This document shows positions 7,801 through 15,926 of a stretch of 64,000 bases of DNA, piece after piece. The translations under genes and the position numbers were made by a program. The stretch comes from Amycolatopsis pretoriensis (GTDB lineage Bacteria > Actinomycetota > Actinomycetes > Mycobacteriales > Pseudonocardiaceae): assembly GCF_900107925.1 (NCBI RefSeq), contig NZ_FNUJ01000006.1, positions 186,001-250,000 of the forward strand, written 5' to 3'. Each line of letters starts with the position of its first letter. Position 1 is the stretch's first letter. The notes beneath the pieces were generated by a model that saw only the letters and a list, made by a program, of their open reading frames with translations, was not told where the DNA came from and did not search any database.

Positions 7801-9845
7801 GCGGCGAGCCGGGCCAGGTAGCCGCGGGCCTTCTTCTCGTCGTCCAGCTTGTAGTACGGCAGGTACAGCAGCAGGCCCAGCGCGGGCGCGGTCAGCCCGT
7901 CGCTGACCGCGATGTCGGCGCTGCGGGCACCGAGCCGGTCGGCCTCGACCTCGGCGGCCGCGACGACGACCTCGCGCGTCACGGCCTCTTCCGCCGTCAG
8001 CCCGTCCGCGGGCAGCGCGCGGGCACGGGCGGCGAGCTCCCGGTAGGCGGTGCGGTACTTCTCCTGCGCCGCCCGGCTCTGGTCGGCGAGCCGGTCGTGG
8101 TCGCCGGGCAGCCCGAAGACCGACGGGAACAACGGCTCGTGCTCGAAGGTCAGCTCGACCAGCTCGGCGGCCAGGCCGTTCGCCGTGTCGCCGTGGCCGG
8201 CCACCCAGTCGTCGACAGCGGAGGCGAGCGCCGACAGCGGCAGCGCACCCCCGGCGAGCACCAGGTCGTGGAACGCGCGGATGTCGAACCGCGAGCCGAG
8301 CCGCTCCTCGGCGCGGGCGCGGATCCGCTGGATCTCCAGCCGCCCCACCATGTACGCCAGGGCCTGGCCGGGCCACGCGATGTACCGGTCGGTCTCCGCC
8401 TCGATCTCCACCCGGGCCATCGGCGTGTGCTCGGCGAGGTAGTCGACGGCCTGCTGCCGGCTCCAGCCCAGGGCGTGCAGGCCGGTGTCGACGACCAGCC
8501 GGCCGGCCCGCATCGAGTCGGCGGTCAGCATGCCCAGCCGCGCGACGTCGTCGGAGTACAGCCCCATCTCCTCGGCGAGGCGCTCGCTGTAGAGGCCCCA
8601 GCCCTCGGTGTAGGCGGTGAAGGTGCCGATGCGGCGCAGCAGCGGCAGGTCGGTCAAGCCGGTCGCGACGCTCAGCTGGAAGTGGTGCCCCGGCACGGCT
8701 TCGTGGAACGCGACCGACTCGGCGGAGTGCCGGAACCGCTCGGTGGCCTCATAGGTGTTCGCGAAGTAGATGCCCGGGCGGGAGCCGTCGGCGGCCGGGC
8801 GCAGGTAGTACGCCGGGGGCGCGCCGGGCGCGGCTTCCTCCGGCACCGCTTCGACCTGGCACGGCTGCGACGGCACGGTCCCGAACCACTTCGGGGCCTC
8901 GGCGGTCGCGCGGGCGACGGCGGTGCGCGCGGTGTCGAGCAGCTCCTCGGCGTCCCGCCAGCGCAGCGCGGGGTCGGTCCGCAGGCGCCGGAAGATCTCC
9001 GCCAGGTCGTCGGTGCCGAACACCCGCTGCCCCAGCTCGCGGTACTCGGCGGCCAGCGAGTCGATGATGTCGAGCCCGGTCCGGTGCAGCTCCTCCGGCG
9101 TCCGGTCGGTGGTCGTGTGCACCTTCGCCAGGCGCGCGTACGCCTCGTCGCCACCCGGCAGCCACTTCAGGCCGGGCTGCTCGGCGGGGCGGCCGTGCGG
9201 CTGGACGTCGGTGACGAGGAACTCGCGGTACTCGGCGAAGGCCGGGCGGACGACGTCGGCGAGCAGCTCGTCGCGGCGGCGCTCGAACTCCTCGTCCGGG
9301 GCCGGCTGGCGGCGCAGCGGATCGGTGGCGGGGTCGGCGAGGTAGCGGTCGAGGTGCGCGACCGCGGCCTCGACCAGGTGCGCCACCGGGGTGCGCCCGG
9401 CGGCGATCCCCTCGGCGTGGCGCCGGGCGGCCTGGCGCAGGTACGCCGGGATGGCGGCGAGCCGGCCGAGCTGGGCCTCGGCGGTGTCGCCCGCCGAGAC
9501 GGTCGCCATCGGCAGCGCCATCAGCAGCGACGCCGCGGGCGCGACCATGACGTCGGTGACCGTGAACTCCGTCATCCGGCTGTCGATCGTGGCGATGCGG
9601 TCTTCCGCCGTCGCGATGAGGACTTCGCGCGTGACGCGGTCCTCGGCCGACAGCTCCCCGGCGTCCAGCGCGCGGGCCCGCTCGGCGAACGCCGCGAGCG
9701 TGGCCCGGTGCGCCTGTTCGGCTTCGGCGGACAGGTCCGGCAGGCCGGGCTCAGCCGGGCGAATGCCCAGTAGGGCGGGCGTCAGCGGATCGGCGGCGAA
9801 CAGCGCTTCGACGAACTCCTCGGCGAGTTCGGTGACCGCGGTCAT
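4890..9845 (-). CDS. triple-domain DUF885 peptidase-like protein
   Basis: One uninterrupted 1651-residue frame contains three full DUF885 units, each about 550 residues, the usual size of a whole family member. The putative metal-site motif HEAVPGHH starts at residues 381, 933 and 1479, a spacing of 552 and 546. Each is followed by a conserved (T/A)EGWGLYxERLA(D/E)EMGLYSDDV segment that could supply the third ligand. Each unit also repeats an N-terminal part (LADQS...), a RYxAxP...DPLK part, EYRELG(Q/S)KVFGT and a C-terminal VGRLEIxRxR...DIRxFH part. Units 2 and 3 are closest to each other. No signal peptide or stop is seen at the junctions, so a cytoplasmic polyprotein-like enzyme is expected. 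The family is annotated as peptidase-like with poorly known substrates. The start ATG at 9845 has only a weak GGGGG upstream. Confidence 0.9.
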   Translation of the reverse strand: MTAVTELAEEFVEALFAADPLTPALLGIRPAEPGLPDLSAEAEQAHRATLAAFAERARALDAGELSAEDRVTREVLIATAEDRIATIDSRMTEFTVTDVMVAPAASLLMALPMATVSAGDTAEAQLGRLAAIPAYLRQAARRHAEGIAAGRTPVAHLVEAAVAHLDRYLADPATDPLRRQPAPDEEFERRRDELLADVVRPAFAEYREFLVTDVQPHGRPAEQPGLKWLPGGDEAYARLAKVHTTTDRTPEELHRTGLDIIDSLAAEYRELGQRVFGTDDLAEIFRRLRTDPALRWRDAEELLDTARTAVARATAEAPKWFGTVPSQPCQVEAVPEEAAPGAPPAYYLRPAADGSRPGIYFANTYEATERFRHSAESVAFHEAVPGHHFQLSVATGLTDLPLLRRIGTFTAYTEGWGLYSERLAEEMGLYSDDVARLGMLTADSMRAGRLVVDTGLHALGWSRQQAVDYLAEHTPMARVEIEAETDRYIAWPGQALAYMVGRLEIQRIRARAEERLGSRFDIRAFHDLVLAGGALPLSALASAVDDWVAGHGDTANGLAAELVELTFEHEPLFPSVFGLPGDHDRLADQSRAAQEKYRTAYRELAARARALPADGLTAEEAVTREVVVAAAEVEADRLGARSADIAVSDGLTAPALGLLLYLPYYKLDDEKKARGYLARLAASATFLEQLTERQRESLADGLVPAAYLARVGVEYIDRYLAAPESDPLKVGTTADVEGFEAERDRLLAEVVHPAYARYRDFLRTEVEPAGRPDTAPGIGHVPGGAERYAALIRAETTTERTAQDLHDTGLALIAKLADEYRELGQKVFGTSELPEIFERLRTDPALRWRDGEELLAAARDAIARAEAVAPRWFSSIPAEKCEVAPVPEADAASGTIAYYLQPSLDGTRPGTYYANTYEAGKRPRFTSEAIAFHEAVPGHHFQLSLAQELTDLPLLRRIGMFNAYAEGWGLYAERLADEMGLYSDDVARLGMLTQDSMRAGRLVVDTGLHALGWSRQRAIDYLVDNTPMARLEIEAEIDRYAGWPAQALGYMVGRLEIQRLRTEAEEALGDGFDIRAFHEVVLGHGMLPLSALAKVVTDWVAAQGDTADRLADECLELMFEAQPLLPSLYGLPGAHDKLADQSAEAAARQRAGFAALIARAEALGELPPAERVTRDVVVWQARTLIDTLDSGRADLAVSDGLAAPALELLMMLPQTVLDDETKARGYLSRLGAVGTYLDQLIERQRAALGEGLTPPEFLARIGIGYVERYLAAPEGDPLKVPVHGLEAERDRLLDEVVRPAYARYRDFLADEVVPVSRPETSPGIGDLPGGPERYAALIRAETTTERTAQDLHDTGLAIIEQLAEEYRELGSKVFGTTDLAEIFERIRTDPALRWRDGDELLDAARATIARAEAVAPQWFLRVPEQKCEVAPVPPAEAESGSIAYYIDASLDGSRPGTYYANTHEADQRQRTLGESVAFHEAVPGHHFQLSLAQQLTGVPLLRRIGMFNAYAEGWGLYAERLADEMGLYSDDVSRFGLLTQDSMRAARLVVDTGLHALGWSRQRAVDYLVENTPMARIEIEAEIDRYAGHPGQALGYMVGRLEIERLRAEAEGALGDRFDIREFHDTVLGSGTVPLPVLADVVSEWVAARAK

Positions 9846-9904
9846 GGGCAGGACCCCCAGCTTTCGGTGTTGTGCTCCTCAGCCGACCCTAACGGAGATC
9901 ACCG

Positions 9905-10440
9905 ACAAGAACGGTGAGCCGCCGGGCGGGACCGGCGGCGGCGCGGGTGGATCGGCGAGGTGGCTATGCCGGGCGCGGGCGGCGTGAGCACATCGGCGAA
10001 GCAGCCACCGCCGGGGACGGCCGGCGCGGGCAGATCGGCAAGGCGGTCCCGCCGGGCCCGGCCGGCGCAGGCGGGCGCGGGGCGGCGCAGCCGGGCAGGC
10101 CGGCGCGGGTGGATCGGCGAGGTGGCTATGCCGGGCACGGGCGGCGCAAGCGCACCGGCGAAGCAGCCACCGCCAGGATCTGCCCGCGCGGGCAGATCGG
10201 CAAGGCGGACCTGCCGGGCGCGGGCGGCGCAGGCGGATCAGCAAGGCCGCGCCGACGGGCAGGCCGGTGCGAGTGGCGCGGGTGGATCGGCGAGGTGGCC
10301 CTGCCAGGCACGGGCGGCGCAAGCACATCGGCGAACCAGCCACCGCCGGGCACGGCCAGTGCAGGTGGGTGCGGGCGGCGCAGGTGGATCGGCAAGGCGG
10401 CGACCCCGGGCGGGGCCGGCGCGGGCGGATCGGTGAGGCG
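9905..10440. repeat. GC-rich minisatellite of ~160-170 bp units
   Basis: The intergenic tract between the divergent DUF885 gene and the 10455 gene. A block beginning GCGGGTGGATCGGCGAGGTG recurs at 9943, 10105 and 10278 (spacing 162 and 173 bp). Each copy is followed by a variant of CGGCGAAGCAGCCACCGCC near 9993, 10157 and 10330. Shorter related words (GGGCAGATCGGCAAGGCGG and variants) occur between them, so the large unit probably arose from a ~50-60 bp subunit. Frames here on both strands are Pro/Ala/Arg-rich repeat translations and are not called. Confidence 0.85.
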
Positions 10441-10454
10441 GTAGCGTTCAGCGG

Positions 10455-11426
10455 GTGGCCGTGACCGATCCCGTGGACATCCGCCTGCTCGCCGCGCTCG
10501 CCGAACTCGGCAAGATCGCGGTGCACGAGCTGGCGGCCAAGGTCGGCATGGATCCCCGCGAGGTCGCCTACCGGCTGGTGGCGCTGTCCGGCAGCGGGCT
10601 GCCGCTGCTCGTCGGCGTCGAAAGCGATCCGCAGGGGTTGCGCGCGGCGATCGCGGGCGCGCCGCCGTCTTGGGCGAACCGGCCGCCGCAGCAGTTCGCG
10701 CCGCCGTCGCACCCGGTGCCCCAGCAGCCCGCCCCGCCGATGCCGCCCGGCCCGGGTCCGCAGGGCGTGCCGTCGGGGCCGTACAACGTGCAGGGCGCAC
10801 CCTCCGGCCCGTACACCGTCCAGGGTGCGCCTTCGGGGCCGTACAACGTCCAGGGCTCGCCGTCCGGGCGGTACCCGGGCCCGCCGCCGCGCCCCCAGTT
10901 CGCCCCGCCGCCTGTCCCGGTCGACCCCGTCGTGAGCACGTGGGGCCTGCCGCAGACGGCGTCGTGGGCCCGCGGCGACGAGCCGGCCCGCCCGGCCGGC
11001 ACCGGCAAGCGGGGCAAGCTCGGCGAGGTCATGGAGACCCAGGGCCTGGAGGGCGAGCAGCTGTCGGTGCAGCTGCTCGAGGTCCAGGACCCGGCGGACT
11101 ACCTGTTCGGCGCCGCGGGCTACCGACTGGAGGCGGGTGAACGCGCGGTCGTCGTGCACACCGAGATCACCAACCGCGGGGCGGTCCCGTTCGCGTCCCT
11201 GCCGGACAACTACCTCGAGCTGCTCGCCACCGACGGCACCGCGATCGGCAAGGCGCCGGTGTCGCTGACGTCCCGGCCGCCGCACAAGATCGGCGTCAAG
11301 CCGGGCGAAACCCTGGGCGGCCACACGGTGTACGTCCTCCCGGACGCCACGCGGGTGGTCTCGGTCCGCTGGAGCCCGCGGCCGGAGCCGGACGAGCGCA
11401 CGCTGACCTGGTCGATCGAGGACTAG
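10455..11426 (+). CDS. HTH protein with [10 protein letters not shown] repeats and a C-terminal beta-rich domain
   Basis: A 323-residue protein in three parts. Residues ~5-60 form a Lrp/AsnC-like HTH ([20 protein letters not shown]). Residues ~75-155 are a Pro/Gly/Gln-rich linker with about three tandem decapeptides of the type [10 protein letters not shown]. Residues ~175-323 are a compact domain with [11 protein letters not shown] and [10 protein letters not shown], similar in style to DUF4352-type immunoglobulin-like folds. There is no signal peptide. The GTG at 10455 has no Shine-Dalgarno; TAGCGT at 10442-10447 places a plausible leaderless start there. Its stop overlaps the rluD stop tail to tail (CTAG). 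The biological role is unknown. Confidence 0.75.
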   Translation: MAVTDPVDIRLLAALAELGKIAVHELAAKVGMDPREVAYRLVALSGSGLPLLVGVESDPQGLRAAIAGAPPSWANRPPQQFAPPSHPVPQQPAPPMPPGPGPQGVPSGPYNVQGAPSGPYTVQGAPSGPYNVQGSPSGRYPGPPPRPQFAPPPVPVDPVVSTWGLPQTASWARGDEPARPAGTGKRGKLGEVMETQGLEGEQLSVQLLEVQDPADYLFGAAGYRLEAGERAVVVHTEITNRGAVPFASLPDNYLELLATDGTAIGKAPVSLTSRPPHKIGVKPGETLGGHTVYVLPDATRVVSVRWSPRPEPDERTLTWSIED

Positions 11427-12352
11427 TAGCTTTCGTCGCGCAGGATTTCGAGGGCCTTCGCCAGGTCGTCCGGGTACTCGGACTCGAACTCGACCCAGCG
11501 GCCGTCCGCCGGGTGCGCGAACGCCAGGGTCTTCGCGTGCAGCCACTGGCGGCTCAGGCCGAGGTGCCGCGCCAGGACCGGGTCCGCCCCGTACGTCAGG
11601 TCGCCGACGCAGGGGTGGCGCAGCGCCGAGAAGTGGACGCGGATCTGGTGCGTCCGCCCGGTTTCCAGCTTGATGTGCGCCAGCGACGCCGCCCGGAACG
11701 CCTCGACGACCTCGTAGTGCGTGACGCTCGGGCGGCCGCCCTGGACGACCGCGAACTTGTAGTCGTGGCGCGGGTGGCGGTCGATCGGGGCGTCGATCGT
11801 GCCGCGCGTCGGGTCGGGGTGGCCCTGGACGATCGCGTGGTAGCCCTTGTCGACCGTGCGTTCCTTGAACGCGCGCTTCAGCACCGTGTACGCGTGCTCG
11901 CTCTTGGCCACGACCATCACGCCGGTGGTGCCCGCGTCGAGCCGGTGCACGACACCCTGGCGCTCGGCCGCCCCCGACGTCGCGATGCGCAGGCCGGCCG
12001 CGGCGAGCCCGCCGACGACCGTCGGTCCGGTCCAGCCCGGGCTCGGGTGCACGGCGACGCCGACCGGCTTCGAGATCACGACGATGTCGTCGTCGTCGTG
12101 GAGGATCTTCATGCCCTCGACCGGCTCGGCGACGACCTCGACGGGGTTCGCCGGCTCCGGCAGGGTGATCTCCAGGAGGCCGCCGCCGGACAGCCGGTCG
12201 GACTTGCCCGCGGGACGGCCGTCGAGCAGCACGTCCCCCGCTTCGGCCAGCTCCGCGACGACCGTGCGGGAGAGCCCGAGCAGCTTGGCGAGGCCGGCGT
12301 CGACCCGCATCCCGTCGAGCCCGTCGGGCACCGGGAGCATCCGCGAGCTCAC
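11423..12352 (-). CDS. rluD: RluA/RluD-family pseudouridine synthase
   Basis: Isomerises uridines in RNA, most likely 23S rRNA helix 69. The 309-residue product has an N-terminal S4 RNA-binding domain ([20 protein letters not shown]) and the catalytic motif [15 protein letters not shown] with the essential Asp, then the RTHQIRVHF motif. I start it at the GTG at 12352, which overlaps the lspA stop (GTGA). A longer frame extends through lspA and is false. The lspA-rluD pairing is conserved across actinobacteria and supports both calls. Confidence 0.92.
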   Translation of the reverse strand: MSSRMLPVPDGLDGMRVDAGLAKLLGLSRTVVAELAEAGDVLLDGRPAGKSDRLSGGGLLEITLPEPANPVEVVAEPVEGMKILHDDDDIVVISKPVGVAVHPSPGWTGPTVVGGLAAAGLRIATSGAAERQGVVHRLDAGTTGVMVVAKSEHAYTVLKRAFKERTVDKGYHAIVQGHPDPTRGTIDAPIDRHPRHDYKFAVVQGGRPSVTHYEVVEAFRAASLAHIKLETGRTHQIRVHFSALRHPCVGDLTYGADPVLARHLGLSRQWLHAKTLAFAHPADGRWVEFESEYPDDLAKALEILRDESY

Positions 12353-13011
12353 GCCTGCTCCTCCTGCGTCTTCCCGGCCTTCTTCTTGTCCTTGGTCGAC
12401 GTGCCGTCGTAGTCCTTGCCCAGCAGCGAAAGCAGCACGATCAGCGCGCCGCCGACGCAGATCGCCGAGTCGGCGATGTTGAAGATCGCGAAGCCCTTGC
12501 CGTTCGGGGCGAACGCCGAGATGAAGTCGACGACGTGGCCCTGCAGCCCGCCGGGCGCGCGGAAGATGCGGTCGGTGAGGTTGCCGGTGGCGCCGGCGAG
12601 CACCAGGCCGAGGCCGATGGCCCAGCCGATCGAGCGCAGCCGCCGCGACAGCCAGACGATCGCGATGACGACGGCGAGGGCGACCAGCGCGAGCACCCAC
12701 GTCATGCCGGTGGCCATCGAGAACGCGGCACCCGGGTTGCGGATCACCTGCAGGTAGACGAGCCCGCCGAGGATCCGGACCGGCTCCTTGCCCTCGAGGT
12801 TGGCGGCGACCAGGTTCTTCGTGACCAGGTCGATCGCCCAGAACACGACGGCGACGGCGAACACCCAGCCCACGCGGCGCTTCGGAAGCGGCTTGGCCGG
12901 CTCTTCCGGCGTCTCCTGCACGGTCTCGGGCAGCGCCTCGGCGGCGACCGCGTCGGATTCGGTGTCGGGTTCGGAGTGGCTGGGCTCGGTGCTCACCCCG
13001 CCATTCTCCAC
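12349..13011 (-). CDS. lspA: lipoprotein signal peptidase (SPase II)
   Basis: Cleaves the signal peptide of prolipoproteins in the membrane after diacylglyceryl transfer. Four hydrophobic helices and both catalytic Asp blocks are present: GNLTDR and FNIADSAI. The first 45 residues are an acidic, Glu-rich cytoplasmic extension, common in actinobacterial LspA. The C-terminal tail is Lys-rich ([10 protein letters not shown]). A GTG five codons downstream (12996) is an alternative start; neither has a clear ribosome binding site. It is translationally coupled to rluD. Confidence 0.92.
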   Translation of the reverse strand: MENGGVSTEPSHSEPDTESDAVAAEALPETVQETPEEPAKPLPKRRVGWVFAVAVVFWAIDLVTKNLVAANLEGKEPVRILGGLVYLQVIRNPGAAFSMATGMTWVLALVALAVVIAIVWLSRRLRSIGWAIGLGLVLAGATGNLTDRIFRAPGGLQGHVVDFISAFAPNGKGFAIFNIADSAICVGGALIVLLSLLGKDYDGTSTKDKKKAGKTQEEQA

Positions 13012-13019
13012 GGTGCTGG

Positions 13020-13625
13020 TCAGGCCGTGTCGGCGGCGGTGACCGGCCCGCGCAGGAGCACGACGAAGGCGGCCGCGAACAGCAGGGCCGCCGCCACCAG
13101 CGCACCGGCCAGCGGCGTCGGGAAAACCACCGTGACCAGGGCGAACACCGCCGTGACGGCGACCAGGAACCAGCTGCGCTCGTACGCGGCGAGCACCAGC
13201 AGGCCGAGCGCGGCCAGCAGCGCGCCGCGCACGTCCCCGGGCAGCCGCAGCTCGAGCGCGCCGACCAGGTCGAGCAGCGGAACGGCCGCCAGCGCGCCCA
13301 GGGTGCCGAGGACGAACCGGACGGGCCGCGGCGGCGTCCCGGCCCGGCGCAGCGACACCCAGTACCAGCCGGCCACGGCGAGCACCACGCAGGCGAGGCC
13401 GGCGAGCCAGCCGAGCCGCGCCGAAGGGACCACGCCGACCGCGGTGGCCGTCACCGAGAGCTGTTCGACGGCGAGGCCGGTGCCCCCGAGCCCGCCGGTG
13501 CCGAGGTGCGTCACGAACCCGCCCTCGATCGGGGCGTCTTCCGGCAGCAGCTCGGCCGCCACCAGCACCAGCAGGGCGAACCCCAGTGCCGCCAACGGGA
13601 ACCAGGACCGCCGCGAACTCCCCAT
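13020..13625 (-). CDS. four-to-five-helix membrane protein, paralogue of next gene
   Basis: A 201-residue hydrophobic protein with helices near residues 8-25, 70-90, 100-120, 130-150 and 160-190. It aligns along its length with the product of 13625-14233: both share the [10 protein letters not shown]-type N-terminus, VPLLDLVG, [16 protein letters not shown] and a final Leu/Ala helix. The pair is a tandem duplication that has diverged in the extracytoplasmic loop (residues 27-65). The start overlaps the stop of its neighbour as TGATG, implying coupling. I recognise no functional family. Confidence 0.7.
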   Translation of the reverse strand: MGSSRRSWFPLAALGFALLVLVAAELLPEDAPIEGGFVTHLGTGGLGGTGLAVEQLSVTATAVGVVPSARLGWLAGLACVVLAVAGWYWVSLRRAGTPPRPVRFVLGTLGALAAVPLLDLVGALELRLPGDVRGALLAALGLLVLAAYERSWFLVAVTAVFALVTVVFPTPLAGALVAAALLFAAAFVVLLRGPVTAADTA

Positions 13626-14233
13626 CACGGCAGGCTATCGGGTGCCGGGCGCAGCAGGACCGCGAACGCCGCGGTCAGCAGGACGACCGCCGAGCCCAGG
13701 ACTCCCACCACGTCCGCCGAGAGCACCACCGCGATCACCGCGAACCCCGCCGCGGCGAGCAGGACGAGCTTGCTGCGTTCGTACGCGGCGAGCACCAGCA
13801 GGCCGAGGGTGGCCAGCAGCGGGCCGCGCAGCCCGTCGCCGAGGCGGAACTGCCACGACCCGACCAGGTCGAGCAGCGGAACGGCGAGGAGCGCGCCGAT
13901 CGTCCCGAGCACGAACCAGCCGGTGCGAACGGGCCGCAGCGCGACCGCGTACCAGACCGCCGTGCCGAGCAGCACCACGCCGAGCGCGACCAGCCAGACC
14001 GGGCCGGCGGGCAGGCCCGCACCCGGCGCGTAGAAGGGGTCCTGCGTGAAGAACTGCCCGCGGCCGATGTCGGCGGTCGCGCGGAGGTTCTCCTGGCTCA
14101 TCGGGAGCGAAACAATGTTCACGAACTCGCCCTCGGCCGGGCTGCGGCGCGACAGCAGCCGCACCGCCACCATGCCGATCTGTGTCAGCCCGAGCAGTGC
14201 CAACGGGAACCAGAAACGCCGCCCTCTCCCCAT
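13625..14233 (-). CDS. four-to-five-helix membrane protein, paralogue of previous gene
   Basis: A 202-residue membrane protein with the N-terminus GRGRRFWFPLALLGL and a hydrophilic loop (residues ~30-75) that differs from its sister. Shared blocks with the 13020-13625 product are VPLLDLVG and [16 protein letters not shown]. No catalytic motif is seen. The start is the ATG at 14233, 16 bp after the stop of the desulfurase-like gene (14250), so the three genes may form an operon controlled by the upstream riboswitch. Function unknown. Confidence 0.7.
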   Translation of the reverse strand: MGRGRRFWFPLALLGLTQIGMVAVRLLSRRSPAEGEFVNIVSLPMSQENLRATADIGRGQFFTQDPFYAPGAGLPAGPVWLVALGVVLLGTAVWYAVALRPVRTGWFVLGTIGALLAVPLLDLVGSWQFRLGDGLRGPLLATLGLLVLAAYERSKLVLLAAAGFAVIAVVLSADVVGVLGSAVVLLTAAFAVLLRPAPDSLP

Positions 14234-14249
14234 CGGGCCAGGTTAGCGC

Positions 14250-15692
14250 TCAGCAGAACGGCGGCAGCTCACGCGGGTCGGCGACCGGGGCCCAGCGGCC
14301 GTCCACCTTCGCGTACTCCCAGCGGGCTCCGCGCGCGACGATCTGGCGCAGCGCCCGCACCACGCGGTCGACGTGCTCCTCGGTGCTGCCCAGACCGAGG
14401 CTGACGCGGATCGCCTGCTGCCCCTCGCCGCCGGTGACGCCGATGAGGCGCTTGGCCGCGATGTGGGCGCAGAAGGCGCCGTCGCGGACGCCGATGCCGT
14501 ACTCGGCCGACAGCACCGCGGCGACCCAGCCGGGGTCGAAGCCGTCGAGGGCGAAGCTGACCGTGCCGACGCGGTCGACCGGCGCGTCGAACAGCCGCAG
14601 CTCGGCGCAGCCCGGGATGCCTTCGAGTCCCTTGCGCAGCCGGGTGAGCAGGGCCTGCTCGTGGTCTTCGACCGCGGCCCAGTTGCCGCCGAGGGTTTCG
14701 CACGCGACGCCGAGCGCGTACACGCCGACGGTGTTGGGCGAGCCGGCTTCGTGGCGCTCGGGGCCGGTGTTCCAGACGACGGCGTCCTCGGTGACGAGCT
14801 TGGTCGCGCCACCGCCGGCGAGGTACGGCCGGGCGGCGCGCAGCCAGTCGGCGCGGCCGATCAGCGCGCCCGCACCGAAGGGCGCGTAGAGCTTGTGACC
14901 GGACAGGGCGACGTAGTCGACGTCCAGTTCCTTGATCGAGATCCGGCGGTGCGGCGCCAGCTGGGCGGCGTCGAGCGCGATGCGGGCGCCGTGCTTTCGC
15001 GCCACAGCGGCGATTTCGGCGACGGGGAGCAGCTCACCGGTCACATTGGACGCTCCGGTGACGACGACCAACCGCGGTCCCTGCGGGGCATCCGCGAGCG
15101 CTTCGTCCACAGCGGACACTGCCGCGAGGCGGGTGCGCGGGGTCGGGATGCGCCGGACGTTCGGGCCCTGCCACGGCAGCAGCGCGGCGTGGTGCTCGGT
15201 GTCGAAGACGACCACCGTGGTGTGCCGGGGCAGGCTGCGGGCCAGCAGGTTGAAGGAGTCGGTGGTGTTGCGGGTGAAGACGACGGTGTCGGTCCGGCGG
15301 GCGTCGACGAAGCGGCGCAGGATGTCGCGGGTGCGCTCGTAGAGCTTCGTGGAGACCTGGGACGCGAAGCCGGCGCCGCGGTGGACGCTGGCGTACCAGG
15401 GGAGGAATTCGTCGACTTTGGCGCGGACGGCGTCGAGACAGGGGGCGCTCGCGGCGTGGTCGAGGTTGGCGTAGCCGATGGTTTCGCCGGTGACGAGCGG
15501 GACGCGGAGGGCGGCGCCGGCGACGGCCGGGATGGCTTGCGGGACAAGGGTTTCCGCGGTCGCGGCGGCGGCCGGCGTGGTTCCGGCAGCAACGCGGGCA
15601 GGCGTGCCGGCTTCGGCTTGGGCGGCCGGAGCGAGCGTGGCGGCTTCGGCCGGAGTGGTGGTCGTGCTGGTGCGGTCGATGGCGAGAGTCAT
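14250..15692 (-). CDS. class V aminotransferase / cysteine-desulfurase-like PLP enzyme
   Basis: A 480-residue fold-type I PLP enzyme of the NifS/SufS group. PLP-binding features are ASNVTGELLP, the Asp/Gln pair in ALDAAQLAPHR and the Schiff-base lysine in SGHKLYAPFG. EHHAALLPW precedes them, and the substrate-binding region near the end is IRVSLGLGSTEEHVDR. A Cys in GAFCAHIAAKR sits near where desulfurases carry their catalytic loop, but the family assignment within class V is not certain. Residues 1-55 are an Ala/Thr-rich low-complexity extension. A SAM-IV-like riboswitch precedes it, tying it to sulfur/methionine metabolism. No suf genes are adjacent. Confidence 0.85.
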   Translation of the reverse strand: MTLAIDRTSTTTTPAEAATLAPAAQAEAGTPARVAAGTTPAAAATAETLVPQAIPAVAGAALRVPLVTGETIGYANLDHAASAPCLDAVRAKVDEFLPWYASVHRGAGFASQVSTKLYERTRDILRRFVDARRTDTVVFTRNTTDSFNLLARSLPRHTTVVVFDTEHHAALLPWQGPNVRRIPTPRTRLAAVSAVDEALADAPQGPRLVVVTGASNVTGELLPVAEIAAVARKHGARIALDAAQLAPHRRISIKELDVDYVALSGHKLYAPFGAGALIGRADWLRAARPYLAGGGATKLVTEDAVVWNTGPERHEAGSPNTVGVYALGVACETLGGNWAAVEDHEQALLTRLRKGLEGIPGCAELRLFDAPVDRVGTVSFALDGFDPGWVAAVLSAEYGIGVRDGAFCAHIAAKRLIGVTGGEGQQAIRVSLGLGSTEEHVDRVVRALRQIVARGARWEYAKVDGRWAPVADPRELPPFC

Positions 15693-15739
15693 CGGTGCCT
15701 CCTCGGCGGTCCGGGGGACCCCGGCGAGGGGCCCGCGCT

Positions 15740-15850
15740 TGCCCGTCGCACGGCGCGACCGGCCCGGTCTTCACCCGGGGCACCCCACCGCGGTAGGAGG
15801 GTTGCCGGCCAGCAAGCCGGGGCTTCGCGCTGGCACTCATGACCTGAGCC
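15740..15850 (-). ncRNA. SAM-IV-type S-adenosylmethionine riboswitch
   Basis: Reading the minus strand from 15844, the leader has GGTCATGAGTGCCAGC, then AAGCCCCGGCTTGCTGG, CCGGCAACCCTCC, CGCGGTGGGGTGCC and GGGTGAAGACC ending at 15766. This is the SAM-I/SAM-IV core, with GGTC/GACC closing the first stem and a further hairpin (GTCGC...GCGAC) just downstream. That arrangement is the one I know from SAM-IV of actinomycetes. Between aptamer and start codon, CCCCTCG could pair with CGAGGAGG next to the ATG, so control by hiding the ribosome binding site is plausible. It should repress the downstream PLP-enzyme gene when SAM is abundant. Confidence 0.85.
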
Positions 15851-15926
15851 CGAAGGTAACCGAGAACGCGGCCGGCGGCCAACCCCCGCCTCACATTCTG
15901 AGACGCCGCTCACACACCGTGAACAC

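Noticed and set aside
3231-9773. A 2180-codon open frame on the plus strand opposite the DUF885 and fahA genes
   Set aside because: It is antisense to two well-supported genes, Arg/Val/Gly-rich without any domain, and mirrors their codon bias. It is a high-GC artefact.
9879-11546. Long Pro/Arg-rich frames through the 9.9-10.4 kb repeats
   Set aside because: They are translations of the minisatellite and antisense to the 10455 gene.
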